Source: Paracoccaceae bacterium
GTDB taxonomy: Bacteria > Pseudomonadota > Alphaproteobacteria > Rhodobacterales > Rhodobacteraceae
Reading direction: 5' to 3'
Assembly (NCBI GenBank): GCA_017510335.1
Contig: JAFWNM010000010.1
Coordinates: 48,261-112,260 of the forward strand
DNA length: 64,000 bases
The notes beneath the pieces are model-generated. The model had not been told where the DNA came from. It did not search any database and worked only from the letters and a program-made list of their open reading frames with translations. Below are positions 44,007 through 52,806 of the stretch, piece after piece. The position numbers and the translations under genes are program-made. Within the stretch, counting starts at the first letter, position 1, and the number at the start of each line of letters is the position of its first letter.

Positions 44007-44467
44007 ACATGTTGCGCACCCTTCTGGCGGTTTTATGTGTCGCTTTGGCCAGCCCGGCATGGGCTGTCCAACCTGACGAGATACTGGACGATCCTGTGCT
44101 GGAATCGCGGGCGCGCGATATATCGGCGGGGCTGCGCTGCCTTGTGTGTCGCAATGAATCCATCGACGAATCAAACGCCGATCTTGCGCGTGACATGCGA
44201 CTTCTGGTGCGTGAAAGACTGGTAGAAGGCGACAGCAACGAAGACGCCGTTGCCTTCATCGTGGACAGGTATGGGGAATATGTTCTGCTGCGCCCGACCA
44301 CTGACGGGGCGAACATCATCTTGTGGGTGGCCGCGCCCATCATGTTGCTGATCGCGCTTGGGTCGGCGGTGATTTACCTGCGGCAACGCGACAAGGCCCC
44401 TGAAGCCGACAAGACCGGGCTGAACGATGATGAAAAACGCCGCCTTCAGGAATTGCTGAAAGAGTGA
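44003..44467 (+). CDS. ccmH: Cytochrome c-type biogenesis thioredox protein
   Basis: 154 residues. A signal anchor (about 1-21) is followed by LRCLVCRN with the redox pair C46/C49, and a C-terminal membrane helix (about 108-128). It reduces apocytochrome cysteines before heme ligation. Short, CcmH/CycL-type, without the TPR half found in E. coli CcmH. Coupled to ccmF (ATGA). Confidence 0.95.
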   Translation: MNMLRTLLAVLCVALASPAWAVQPDEILDDPVLESRARDISAGLRCLVCRNESIDESNADLARDMRLLVRERLVEGDSNEDAVAFIVDRYGEYVLLRPTTDGANIILWVAAPIMLLIALGSAVIYLRQRDKAPEADKTGLNDDEKRRLQELLKE

Positions 44468-44536
44468 CGCGCGGTTCAGGCTTTTACCTGTGCGTGACTG
44501 CGCTAAGATAGCGCGGCATGTATCACGGGGGACGCA

Positions 44537-45316
44537 ATGGACTATGACACGCTGACAGCCAGCATCGATGAAAGCGGGATAGCAATTGTTACCATGGCGC
44601 GTCCTGAAATGATGAACGCGCTGAACAAGCAGATGCGCGCCGAACTGACCCACGCCATCAAGACATTGGCCCCAAAGGCGCGCGTGCTGGTCCTGACGGG
44701 GACAGGGCGCGCATTTTGTTCAGGGCAGGATCTGGGCGATGGCGGCAATGCCACGCAGATCGATCTGGAACGCACCCTGCGCGAGGAATATGAACCGCTG
44801 CTGCGCACCATTTACGACGCGCCCGTGCCTGTGATTGCAGCAGTCAACGGGGCGGCAGCGGGTGCGGGGGCCAATCTGGCGTTGGCGGCAGATGTGGTGA
44901 TTGCCAGTGACAGCGCAGTGTTCATTCAGGCATTCACACGGATCGGGCTGATCCCTGATGCGGGCGGCACCTATTTCCTGCCGCGTCAGGTGGGGTTTGC
45001 GCGCGCCATGGGGGCAATGCTGTTTGCAGACCGCATTTCCGCCCGTCAGGCTGCAGACTGGGGCATGATCTGGGAAACCGCCCCTGATGATGTGTTTGAA
45101 ACCACATGGATGGCGCGGGCCAGTGCCTTGGCCAGCGGTCCAACGATAGCGTATCGCAATATCCGCAAGGCCCTGCGCGCAAGCCTGTCCAACAGCCTTG
45201 ATGCACAACTGGCCCTTGAAGCCCAGCTTCAGGCAGAGGCGGGCAAGACACGCGATTTCAAGGAAGGTGTGCTGGCATTTCTGGAAAAACGCCCGCCAGA
45301 GTTTGAAGGGCGGTAG
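44537..45316 (+). CDS. Enoyl-CoA hydratase/isomerase family protein (PaaG-like)
   Basis: 259 residues of the crotonase fold. The oxyanion-hole region GRAFCSGQDLGDGG and the AVNGAAAGAGANLALAADVV motif resemble phenylacetate-pathway PaaG (ring-1,2-epoxide isomerase), and PDAGGTYFLPRQVG follows the family. It is the third gene after ccmF and ccmH. No other paa genes are nearby, so the substrate is uncertain. Confidence 0.85.
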   Translation: MDYDTLTASIDESGIAIVTMARPEMMNALNKQMRAELTHAIKTLAPKARVLVLTGTGRAFCSGQDLGDGGNATQIDLERTLREEYEPLLRTIYDAPVPVIAAVNGAAAGAGANLALAADVVIASDSAVFIQAFTRIGLIPDAGGTYFLPRQVGFARAMGAMLFADRISARQAADWGMIWETAPDDVFETTWMARASALASGPTIAYRNIRKALRASLSNSLDAQLALEAQLQAEAGKTRDFKEGVLAFLEKRPPEFEGR

Positions 45317-45367
45317 CAGGTCGGTCAGGGGGCGCGGTCGGGTCAGGTGCCAATCCGGGCATTGCGA

Positions 45368-45817
45368 TCAACTTTGGGGGTCTGGCCCTTTCCATTCGCC
45401 TGACTCCTTCAGTGCTTCCATCACCTCGCGCGGCATGTAGGTTTCATCATGCTTGGCCAGAATTTCGCTGGCCTGAAACACACCGTCCACAAACCGCCCG
45501 GTGCCAACCATGCCTTCGTTTTCGGTGAACAGGTCAGGCAATATGCCGCGATAGCGCACCTCGACCGAGGCAGGGCCGTCGGTTACGCGAAAGATAACCG
45601 TGTCCGACTGCCCGCGGATGATCGAGCCTGCCTCGACCAGCCCGCCGATACGGAACACCTCGTTCGGGGGGGGCGGTGCGGCCAGCACTTCTGACGGAGA
45701 GCGGAAAAAATTGATGCCGTCGCGCATGGCATACCCGATCAGCGCTGTCGAAAATGCCAAGGCCGCAGCCGCAACCATGATGATCTGGATACGGCGGGTC
45801 TTTTTCAGGCTTTTCAT
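45368..45817 (-). CDS. ccmE: Cytochrome c-type biogenesis heme chaperone
   Basis: 149 residues: an N-terminal membrane anchor (10-29) and a beta-barrel domain. The covalent heme-binding His is H123 with Y127 in HDETY. It hands heme to CcmF/CcmH. The ATG at 45817 follows GAAGAGG; the longer frame is unsupported. It is leftward and 13 bases after argC, so the two are co-transcribed. Confidence 0.95.
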   Translation of the reverse strand: MKSLKKTRRIQIIMVAAAALAFSTALIGYAMRDGINFFRSPSEVLAAPPPPNEVFRIGGLVEAGSIIRGQSDTVIFRVTDGPASVEVRYRGILPDLFTENEGMVGTGRFVDGVFQASEILAKHDETYMPREVMEALKESGEWKGPDPQS

Positions 45818-45830
45818 CGTAACCTCTTCC

Positions 45831-46859
45831 TTATGGGAATAGCGGTGCGCCCATAAGGCCCGCCTCCTCTTGCAATCCAAGCATCAGGTTCGCGTTCTGG
45901 ATGGCCTGCCCCGATGACCCCTTGCACAGGTTATCCAGTGCAGCCACCACCAAGGCACGACCGGGAATGCGGTCCCCGACGACACCGATATGCACGAAAT
46001 TTGATCCCCGCACATCATGAGTCGATGGTGTTGTGCCAAAAGGTAGCACATGAATCATTGATTCAGCGCAATATCGGGCCTGCAAAACTTCGTGAAGGCG
46101 CGCGGCGTCCCCGTCCAGCCACGCCGTGGCCAGAATCCCGCGATTCATCGGCAACAGATGCGGTGTGAACTGGATGTGGACGGGACGCCCCGCGATGCGA
46201 CTGAATTCCTGATCGAATTCGCCCAAGTGGCGGTGTGTGCCCCCTGCCGCATAAGCCTGTGTGCCTTCGGACAATTCCGAGTGCAACAGGTTTTCCTTCA
46301 GCGCGCGCCCTGCCCCACTGACCCCGCATTTCAGGTCCAGAATGATGCGGTCCAGATCGATGACCCCTGCTTCGATCAAGGGACGCAGGATGTATTGGCC
46401 TGTCGCTGCATTGCAGCCCGTGCCTGCCACCAGACGCGCGGCGCGAATTTCTTCGCGGTAAAATTCCGTCAGGCCATAGACTGCTTCGCGCTGCAAATCG
46501 GGGGCGGCATGAGGCTGGCCATACCATTTTTCATAATCCGCCACATCGCGCAGGCGGAAATCGGCGGACAGGTCCACGATTTTCAAATCGCGCGGCAATT
46601 CCTTGATGACGGCCTGCGATGTCGCATGCGGCAATGCGCAAAAGGCCAGATCAATGCCGGAAAAATCCACATCCTCTATGCGGGACAGGTCCGGCAGGTC
46701 CAGATGGCGCAGGAAGGGAAAGACCCGCGCCATGGGCTGGCCTGCCTTGCGTTCGCCTGTCAGTGCGGCAATCTTCATGTCGGGATGGGTGGAAATCAGG
46801 CGCACGAGTTCGGCACCTGTATAACCTGATGCCCCGAGGATGGCGATGGTCTTGGTCAT
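45831..46859 (-). CDS. argC: N-acetyl-gamma-glutamyl-phosphate reductase
   Basis: 342 residues. An NAD-binding N-terminus [15 protein letters not shown], and the catalytic Cys is C149 in [11 protein letters not shown] rather than the textbook NPGCYPTA; I believe this variant is usual in Rhodobacteraceae but cannot check. Third step of arginine synthesis. The ATG at 46859 was chosen by homology. It is upstream of ccmE. Confidence 0.92.
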   Translation of the reverse strand: MTKTIAILGASGYTGAELVRLISTHPDMKIAALTGERKAGQPMARVFPFLRHLDLPDLSRIEDVDFSGIDLAFCALPHATSQAVIKELPRDLKIVDLSADFRLRDVADYEKWYGQPHAAPDLQREAVYGLTEFYREEIRAARLVAGTGCNAATGQYILRPLIEAGVIDLDRIILDLKCGVSGAGRALKENLLHSELSEGTQAYAAGGTHRHLGEFDQEFSRIAGRPVHIQFTPHLLPMNRGILATAWLDGDAARLHEVLQARYCAESMIHVLPFGTTPSTHDVRGSNFVHIGVVGDRIPGRALVVAALDNLCKGSSGQAIQNANLMLGLQEEAGLMGAPLFP

Positions 46860-46927
46860 GGTTCTGGTTCCCTGTGCAGTGGGTGTGCGGGCGCGTGCGT
46901 TCTGGGAATAAGCGCGCTCCGCGCGGG

Positions 46928-46950
46928 GAGTATTTGGGGCAAGATGAAAG
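46928..46950 (-). repeat. Short conserved intergenic motif, copy B
   Basis: On the minus strand CTTTCATCTTGCC is followed by CCAAATACTC. It differs from copy A at only two positions over 23 bases and lies in the gap between leftward murI and argC. Confidence 0.65.
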
Positions 46951-46959
46951 CGGGCGCGG

Positions 46960-47772
46960 TTATGCCGCCCGAAAGGTGATCTGTCGTCGCAAGAACTGGG
47001 TGGCCTTGCGCGAGACATTTACCGCATCGCCTGTGGTCAGAAAGGCGCTGTCCTTGCCCGGACCGATCATTTCGGGGCGGCGGGTCAGGTAGTCATGAAG
47101 GCTGGCGGCCACGAGATTGGGTTGCGAATAGACATCAACCCCCGCACCCAGTGCTTCGCGGAACGCATGTTCGACCAGCGGGTAATGTGTGCAGCCAAGA
47201 ACAGCGGCTTCGGGGCGGGGCATGCGGCGCAAAAGCGCCTCCACATGGGAATGCACCAGCGCTTCGGCCAGTTGCATATCGCCTTGTTCTATGGCGTCCA
47301 CCACGCCGCCGCAGGGCTGCGCCTCGACATCGACACCGATGGCACGAAAGGCCAGTTCGCGCTGGAAGGCGCGGCTGGACACAGTGGCAGGCGTGGCAAA
47401 CAGCGCGACATGCTTGACCGCAACTTCGCGCGGGGGGGAATTGTCGCCCCAGCCGCGTTCGGTCAGGGCCTCGATCAGCGGCACAAACACGCCCAGAACG
47501 CGCTTGTTTTCGGGCACCCATGTTTCCTGCATGCGTTTGAGTGCGGCAGCAGAGGCCGTGTTGCACGCCAGAATGACCAGATCGCACCCTTCCGCCCAAA
47601 GCCGTTCCACGCCCGCGCAGGTCAGCGCAAAAATATCTTCTGCATCGCGCACGCCGTAAGGTGTATGCGCGTTGTCCCCCAGATAGACGAAAGGCACATC
47701 CGGCATGCGTTCGGTCAATGCGCCCAGAACGGTCAACCCGCCCAATCCCGAATCGAATACGCCAACGGCCAT
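46960..47772 (-). CDS. murI: Glutamate racemase
   Basis: 270 residues. The two catalytic cysteines are C70 ([10 protein letters not shown]) and C194 (GCTHYPLV), with D7 in the DSGLGGL motif. Provides D-glutamate for peptidoglycan. It lies upstream of argC, separated by about 100 bases that hold repeat copy B. Confidence 0.96.
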   Translation of the reverse strand: MAVGVFDSGLGGLTVLGALTERMPDVPFVYLGDNAHTPYGVRDAEDIFALTCAGVERLWAEGCDLVILACNTASAAALKRMQETWVPENKRVLGVFVPLIEALTERGWGDNSPPREVAVKHVALFATPATVSSRAFQRELAFRAIGVDVEAQPCGGVVDAIEQGDMQLAEALVHSHVEALLRRMPRPEAAVLGCTHYPLVEHAFREALGAGVDVYSQPNLVAASLHDYLTRRPEMIGPGKDSAFLTTGDAVNVSRKATQFLRRQITFRAA

Positions 47773-47843
47773 GCACCTGCCCCATAGTCATGAGTTTCAC
47801 CCTGCATACGTCCGGCGCAGGCGGAAATCCAGCCTGTTCGCAC

Positions 47844-50800
47844 CTATTGGGCAGCAACGCGGGCGGGTGGTGCGTCAAATGCCGCAAGCAATTCCGCCCT
47901 GCGTTGTGCCGCAGCAGTTGCATTGCGGTGTTTCACCGGCCCGAAGCCGCGAATTTGCAACGGCAATTGCGCCAGTTCCAGCGCGATATCATGCGTCTGA
48001 GGTGTCACGTCGGCCAGGATACGCGGCATCAGCGTTTCATAGTCGCGGATCAACTGCCGTTCCATCCGGCGTTCAGGCGTGGCGCCGAACGGGTCCAGCA
48101 CAGTGCCGCGCAAGACCTTGAACCGTGCCAGAACGCCAAAGGCGCGCATGATCCATGGCCCGAAGCTGCGTTTGAGCGGGCGACCATCGGACCCCATGCG
48201 CGACAGCAGCGGCGGCGCCAGATGAAAGCGGGGCGTGAAATCGCCGTCGAATTCCGCGCGCGCCTTGTCCAGCGTTTGCAGGTGCATGCGGGCCACTTCG
48301 TATTCGTCCTTATAGGCCAGCAGTTTGTGATAGCCCTTGGCCACCGCTTCGCGCAGCCGCGCATCGGGGGCCTGATCCACCAGCTTACGGTAGCGTTTTG
48401 CAAGGCGTCTGGACTGATAGGCCACCAGATGCGCCTGCCGCAGGGCGATAAGGTCCTCCAGCGATTTGGGCTTGGCCACGACCGTATCAGCCAGCATTTT
48501 TGCGGCGGCTTTCGGGTGGACAACGGCCCAGCGCCCCAGCGCAAACGCGCGGGTGTTGCCGTCTACTGCCGCCTTGTTCAGGGTGATGGCCTGCAAAATC
48601 GCGGCCTCGGACAGGGGCACAAGCCCCATCTGCCACGCTGCCCCAAGTGCAATCATGTTGGAATAGATGCTGTCGCCCAGCAGCCGCTTGGCCAGTTCGG
48701 AATAGTCGAACAGGTGCAGCTTGTCCCCCAGCCGCGCCTGAAGCGCCATTTGCAGATCAGCGCCGGGAATGCGGAATTCGGTGTTGCGGGTGAATTCGCC
48801 CGTGATGATTTCATGGGTGTTCACAGCCGCCCCCGTCTGGCCACTGCGCATAAGGCCCAGTGTTTTCGCACCTGCCGTCACCACCAGATCACCGCCAATG
48901 ACGCAATGCGCTTCGCCCACGGCCACACGAATGGCGCTGATATCTTCAGGGGTATTGGCGATGCGGCAATGGATATGCACCGCGCCCCCCTTTTGGGCCA
49001 GACCCGCCATTTCGATCATGCCTGCACCCTTGCCGTCAATATGGGCGGCCATTGACAGGATTGCGCCAATTGTCACAACGCCGGTGCCCCCCACGCCAGT
49101 GATGACAATGTTATGCGTGCCGTCGATTTCGGGCAGCACAGGGTCTGCCAGCTTCGGCAAATCGACCGATTGGGATGCAGCACGCCGAACCTTCGCGCCT
49201 TCCAGCGTGACAAAGGACGGGCAAAACCCCTTCAGGCAGGAAAAATCCTTGTTGCACGATGACTGGTCAATCGCGCGCTTGCGCCCCAGATCGGTTTCCA
49301 CAGGCACAATGGACACGCAGTTTGACTGCACGCCGCAATCCCCGCACCCTTCGCAAATGTCGGTGTTGATGAACACACGCGTGTCAGGGTCCGGAAATTC
49401 GCCACGTTTGCGCCGCCTGCGTTTTTCGGCGGCGCAGGTCTGCACATAGATGATGGCAGAAACGCCCTGATGGGTGGCGCAATCGCGTTGCACGGCGTCA
49501 AGCTTCGCGCGGGGGTGCCAACCCACAGATGCCGGGAAATCCGCGCGGCGCGGTTCTTCCTTTTCGTCAAACACCACGGCAATCTTGCGCACGCCCATCG
49601 CGGCCAGTTCATGCGCGATCTGGCTGGGCGACAAGCCGCCTTCGTTCTTTTGCCCGCCCGTCATGGCGACCGCATCATTATACAATATCTTGTAGGTAAT
49701 ATTCGTGCCCGCAGCCAGGGCCGCGCGAATGGCCTGCACACCGGAATGGTTATAGGTGCCATCGCCCAGATTCTGGAACATATGGGACCGTGTGGAAAAG
49801 GGGGCCTCACCAATCCAGTTCGCGCCTTCACCGCCCATCTGGGTAAAGCCCACAGTGTTACGGTCCATCCATTGCACCATGTAGTGACAGCCAATGCCCG
49901 CATAGGCGCGGTGCCCGTCCGGCACCTTGGTCGAGGTGTTGTGCGGACAGCCCGAACAATAATAGGGCAGCCGCGCGGCCAGATCGGGGGCGTTGTCAGC
50001 GCGGCGCGCGTCGGCCAGCAGGGCAAGGCCCGCTTTCACACGCTCGGTGCCGCGCCCTTCTTCGATCAATATCTCGCCCAGACGTTCGGCAATCATGATC
50101 GGGTCCAGCGCGTAGCGGGTGGGAAAAAGTTCCACCTGCCGCCCGTGTTCCCATGTGTCGCCCTTGTGCCAGCCATAGACACGGCGCCCGCGCCGGTCGT
50201 CAAAAATGGCTTCCTTGACCTGCACTTCGATCAGCTTGCGTTTTTCCTCAATAACGACAATCAGCTCCAGCCCCTCGGCCCATTCATGGAAACTTTCCAT
50301 ATCCAGCGGCCATGCCTGCCCGACCTTGTAGGTGGTTAAGCCCAGACGCGCGGCCTCCTCTGTGCCAATGCCCAGCAGGTTCAGTGCATGAACAAGGTCC
50401 AGCCAGTTCTTGCCAGCCGCAACAAACCCGATCTTGGCACCGGGTTTGCCAAGCACGCGGCGGTCCATGCGATTGGCGCGCGAAAACGCTTCGGCGGCGA
50501 AACGCTTGTGGTCGATCATGCGCGCTTCCTGCGCCACTGGTGTGTCCACCAGCCGGATGTTCAAGCCCCCATCAGGCAAGGCCAGATCCGGCGAGACAAA
50601 CTGCATCCGGTTCGGGTTGCCATCGACCACGGCCGTGGCTTCCACTGTGTCTTTCATCGTCTTCAGGCCGACCCAGACACCTGCAAACCGCGACAACGCA
50701 TAGCCATAATGGCCGAAATCCAGCACTTCCTGAACACCTGCAGGCGACAATACTGGAATATATGCATCCACCATGGCCCAGTCGGATTGGTGCAATGTCG

Positions 50801-51260
50801 TCGAGGATTCGCCCGTGTGGTCATCCCCCATCGCCACAAGCACCCCGCCATGGGGTGATGTTCCTGCCATATTGGCGTGGCGAAATACATCACCGCTGCG
50901 GTCCACGCCCGGCCCCTTGCCATACCAAAGGCCAAACACCCCATCGAAGCGCCCTTCGCCACGCAATTCGGCCTGCTGGCTGCCCCACAGGGCAGTTGCG
51001 GCAAGGTCTTCGTTCAGCCCTTCCTGAAAGACGATATTCGCAGCATCCAGCAAGGGCCGCGCGCGGTTCATCTGCTGGTCAACAGCCCCAAGCGGCGATC
51101 CGCGATAGCCCGTGACATAGCCGGCCGTGTTCAGCCCCGCCTGCTGGTCGCGTGCGGCCTGTTGCAGCACAAGCCGCACCATAGCTTGCGTTCCATTCAG
51201 CAAAACGGGTGATTTTGTCATGTCGAACCTGTCGTTCAACGAAATATCCTGCCGCCCCAT
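47844..51260 (-). CDS. Indolepyruvate ferredoxin oxidoreductase, fused alpha-beta
   Basis: 1138 residues: a thiamine-diphosphate oxidoreductase of the proteobacterial fused type. N-terminal alpha-like region, central TPP domain with CSGCPHNTSTKVP and GEGANWIG, a 4Fe-4S-type cluster CEGCGDCGVQSNC (about 636-648), and a beta-like part with GVGGTGVVTIGA. It oxidatively decarboxylates arylpyruvates from aromatic amino acids. The ATG at 51260 has GGAGG six bases upstream; an in-frame GTG lies two codons earlier. Divergent from the LysR gene, which is the likely regulator. Confidence 0.95.
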   Translation of the reverse strand: MGRQDISLNDRFDMTKSPVLLNGTQAMVRLVLQQAARDQQAGLNTAGYVTGYRGSPLGAVDQQMNRARPLLDAANIVFQEGLNEDLAATALWGSQQAELRGEGRFDGVFGLWYGKGPGVDRSGDVFRHANMAGTSPHGGVLVAMGDDHTGESSTTLHQSDWAMVDAYIPVLSPAGVQEVLDFGHYGYALSRFAGVWVGLKTMKDTVEATAVVDGNPNRMQFVSPDLALPDGGLNIRLVDTPVAQEARMIDHKRFAAEAFSRANRMDRRVLGKPGAKIGFVAAGKNWLDLVHALNLLGIGTEEAARLGLTTYKVGQAWPLDMESFHEWAEGLELIVVIEEKRKLIEVQVKEAIFDDRRGRRVYGWHKGDTWEHGRQVELFPTRYALDPIMIAERLGEILIEEGRGTERVKAGLALLADARRADNAPDLAARLPYYCSGCPHNTSTKVPDGHRAYAGIGCHYMVQWMDRNTVGFTQMGGEGANWIGEAPFSTRSHMFQNLGDGTYNHSGVQAIRAALAAGTNITYKILYNDAVAMTGGQKNEGGLSPSQIAHELAAMGVRKIAVVFDEKEEPRRADFPASVGWHPRAKLDAVQRDCATHQGVSAIIYVQTCAAEKRRRRKRGEFPDPDTRVFINTDICEGCGDCGVQSNCVSIVPVETDLGRKRAIDQSSCNKDFSCLKGFCPSFVTLEGAKVRRAASQSVDLPKLADPVLPEIDGTHNIVITGVGGTGVVTIGAILSMAAHIDGKGAGMIEMAGLAQKGGAVHIHCRIANTPEDISAIRVAVGEAHCVIGGDLVVTAGAKTLGLMRSGQTGAAVNTHEIITGEFTRNTEFRIPGADLQMALQARLGDKLHLFDYSELAKRLLGDSIYSNMIALGAAWQMGLVPLSEAAILQAITLNKAAVDGNTRAFALGRWAVVHPKAAAKMLADTVVAKPKSLEDLIALRQAHLVAYQSRRLAKRYRKLVDQAPDARLREAVAKGYHKLLAYKDEYEVARMHLQTLDKARAEFDGDFTPRFHLAPPLLSRMGSDGRPLKRSFGPWIMRAFGVLARFKVLRGTVLDPFGATPERRMERQLIRDYETLMPRILADVTPQTHDIALELAQLPLQIRGFGPVKHRNATAAAQRRAELLAAFDAPPARVAAQ

Positions 51261-51296
51261 CTGCACCTCCCAGCACTGTTGCGTATAAATAAATCA

Positions 51297-51317
51297 TAGG
51301 TCAATATTTCTGACCTA
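51297..51317. promoter_or_regulatory. 21-bp palindromic operator between the indolepyruvate oxidoreductase and LysR genes
   Basis: TAGGTCA (51297-51303), seven bases, TGACCTA (51311-51317): a perfect 7-7-7 palindrome. It fits a LysR-type site and sits in the 156-bp divergent gap, so it probably controls both directions. Confidence 0.7.
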
Positions 51318-51416
51318 CAAAGAGAAAACTGGGTAATTCAGCGCTTTTGTGATCAGATAAAAGCCCGTAGAACGAATCATCTGCTTTTGCGCAAACATCT
51401 GTATGGAACTGTTGGT

Positions 51417-52310
51417 ATGGACTGGGACAAGCTAAGAATATTTCACGCAGTTGCGGACGCGGGCAGCCTGACGCATGCCGGCGACACACTGCAACTGTCC
51501 CAATCTGCCGTCAGCCGCCAGATTCGTTCGCTTGAAGAAGGGTTGGACACTGTCTTGTTCCACCGCCACGCCCGCGGACTGATTCTGACAGAACAGGGCG
51601 AACTGCTGTTTGACGCGACCAAAGCCATGAGCAGGCAACTGGAAACCGCATCTGCCCGCATCCGCGACGCCGAGGATGAAGTGTATGGTGATTTGCGCGT
51701 AACCACCACAACGGGCTTCGGAACGCTGTTTCTGGCGCCGCGCCTGACATCGCTTTACGCCCAATACCCCGACTTGCGCATTGATCTTATGCTGGAAGAA
51801 CGCGTGCTGGACCTGCCCATGCGCGAAGCCGATGTGGCCATCCGCATGAAGGAACCCAGCCAGGCGGACCTGATCCGCAAGCGCCTGATGACGGTCAACA
51901 TGCGTCTTTTCGCCAGTTCGGAATATTTGCGCGCCCATGGAACCCCCCAGAAACTGGAGGACCTGAAGGATTTTCGCCTTGTGTCGCAGAACATCACCTC
52001 TGCACAGGTCAGCGCCGGCGCACAACTTATACGCGAACTTACAGCGCAACCCACGCGATCAAGCTTTACTGTAAACAACTACTTTGGCGTGCTTCAGGCC
52101 GCGTTGAACCATCTGGGAATCGGCGTTTTGCCTGATTACGTCGGAGAGGATTTTCCCGAGCTTGTTCATGTTCTGCCCGACATTGCCAGCGGCGACATTC
52201 CGGTTTTCCTTGCCTACCCCGAGGAGCTGCGCCATTCGCGCCGCATATCGGCCTTCCGCGATTTTGTTGTCGAAGAAATCGTAGCCTACAGGCGCGCGCG
52301 ACAAGTCTAG
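51417..52310 (+). CDS. LysR-family transcriptional regulator
   Basis: 297 residues. N-terminal winged helix (about 4-63: LRIFHAVADAGSLTHAGDTLQLSQSAVSRQI), then a two-lobe effector domain (about 88-290). The ATG at 51417 gives the family N-terminus (MDWDKLRIFHAV); an earlier in-frame ATG adds ten unrelated residues. It probably regulates the divergent oxidoreductase. Confidence 0.93.
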   Translation: MDWDKLRIFHAVADAGSLTHAGDTLQLSQSAVSRQIRSLEEGLDTVLFHRHARGLILTEQGELLFDATKAMSRQLETASARIRDAEDEVYGDLRVTTTTGFGTLFLAPRLTSLYAQYPDLRIDLMLEERVLDLPMREADVAIRMKEPSQADLIRKRLMTVNMRLFASSEYLRAHGTPQKLEDLKDFRLVSQNITSAQVSAGAQLIRELTAQPTRSSFTVNNYFGVLQAALNHLGIGVLPDYVGEDFPELVHVLPDIASGDIPVFLAYPEELRHSRRISAFRDFVVEEIVAYRRARQV

Positions 52311-52385
52311 GGGATTTGCGCCTGTCCAACATGAGACATGTTCGCAACGCATGACGGCATTGTGCCCGACGCAAGGCAATTTAAC

Positions 52386-52415
52386 TTGCGTAATGTATGG
52401 GCAATAACCTATCTA
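52386..52415 (+). promoter_or_regulatory. Putative sigma-70 promoter of the sRNA
   Basis: TTGCGT (52386-52391), an 18-bp spacer and TATCTA (52410-52415). The predicted start near 52422 coincides with the first base of a hairpin. Confidence 0.45.
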
Positions 52416-52421
52416 ATGGAC

Positions 52422-52498
52422 AAGGCGTTCGAGTTTTTGCTCGCGCCTTTACCTCCCTGTTGGACTAAGGCCGAGCTTCGTGCTCGGCCCTTTTTTTT
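52422..52498 (+). ncRNA. Probable small RNA, about 77 nt
   Basis: The transcript would fold into a first hairpin (AAGGCG, TT bulge, CGAG, six-base loop, CTCG, CGCCTT; 52422-52449). An 18-base open linker with CCTCCC (52452-52457) follows, then a terminator hairpin with an eight-T tail. It is 111 bases beyond the LysR gene, behind a plausible promoter. CU-rich CCUCC in an open region could pair with ribosome binding sites. It could instead be only the LysR 3' end. Confidence 0.5.
52469..52498 (+). terminator. Intrinsic terminator
   Basis: GGCCGAGC, a five-base loop, GCTCGGCC, then C and eight T. An 8-bp perfect stem with a long T-tail. Confidence 0.92.
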
Positions 52499-52806
52499 GC
52501 GTTTTCCCCAGCGATTCAGCACAGGCCGGCGGGTCCAGACTGCACATGCAGGGTTGCGAGAAATTCCAAACTGCCAAGAAAACGCACGCGATGCACAGCA
52601 GTTCATCAGCGCGGGCCAAGCGCCGCCGTTGCGGTCACTTTTCACTTTATGCGTGTATTCTTGCGTATCCGCCACAGTTTCACCGCGCGCCGCCAGCCAT
52701 ACCATAGCTGCCCTCTTTCCCATCGCGGCCCTTTGCCGTAAGGGGAAGCAACGGCCCGACACTGGCGCGGGCCACGCGTTTTTGCCCTGCCCGAAGGTGC
52801 CCTGAT
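52499..52806. other. Gap before purL
   Basis: About 308 bases with no convincing gene or strong motif. It must contain the purL promoter. Confidence 0.6.

Noticed and set aside
45831-46859. The unusual ArgC active site [10 protein letters not shown]
   Set aside because: The catalytic Cys is kept, and I believe this form is common in Rhodobacteraceae, so I did not count it as novel.
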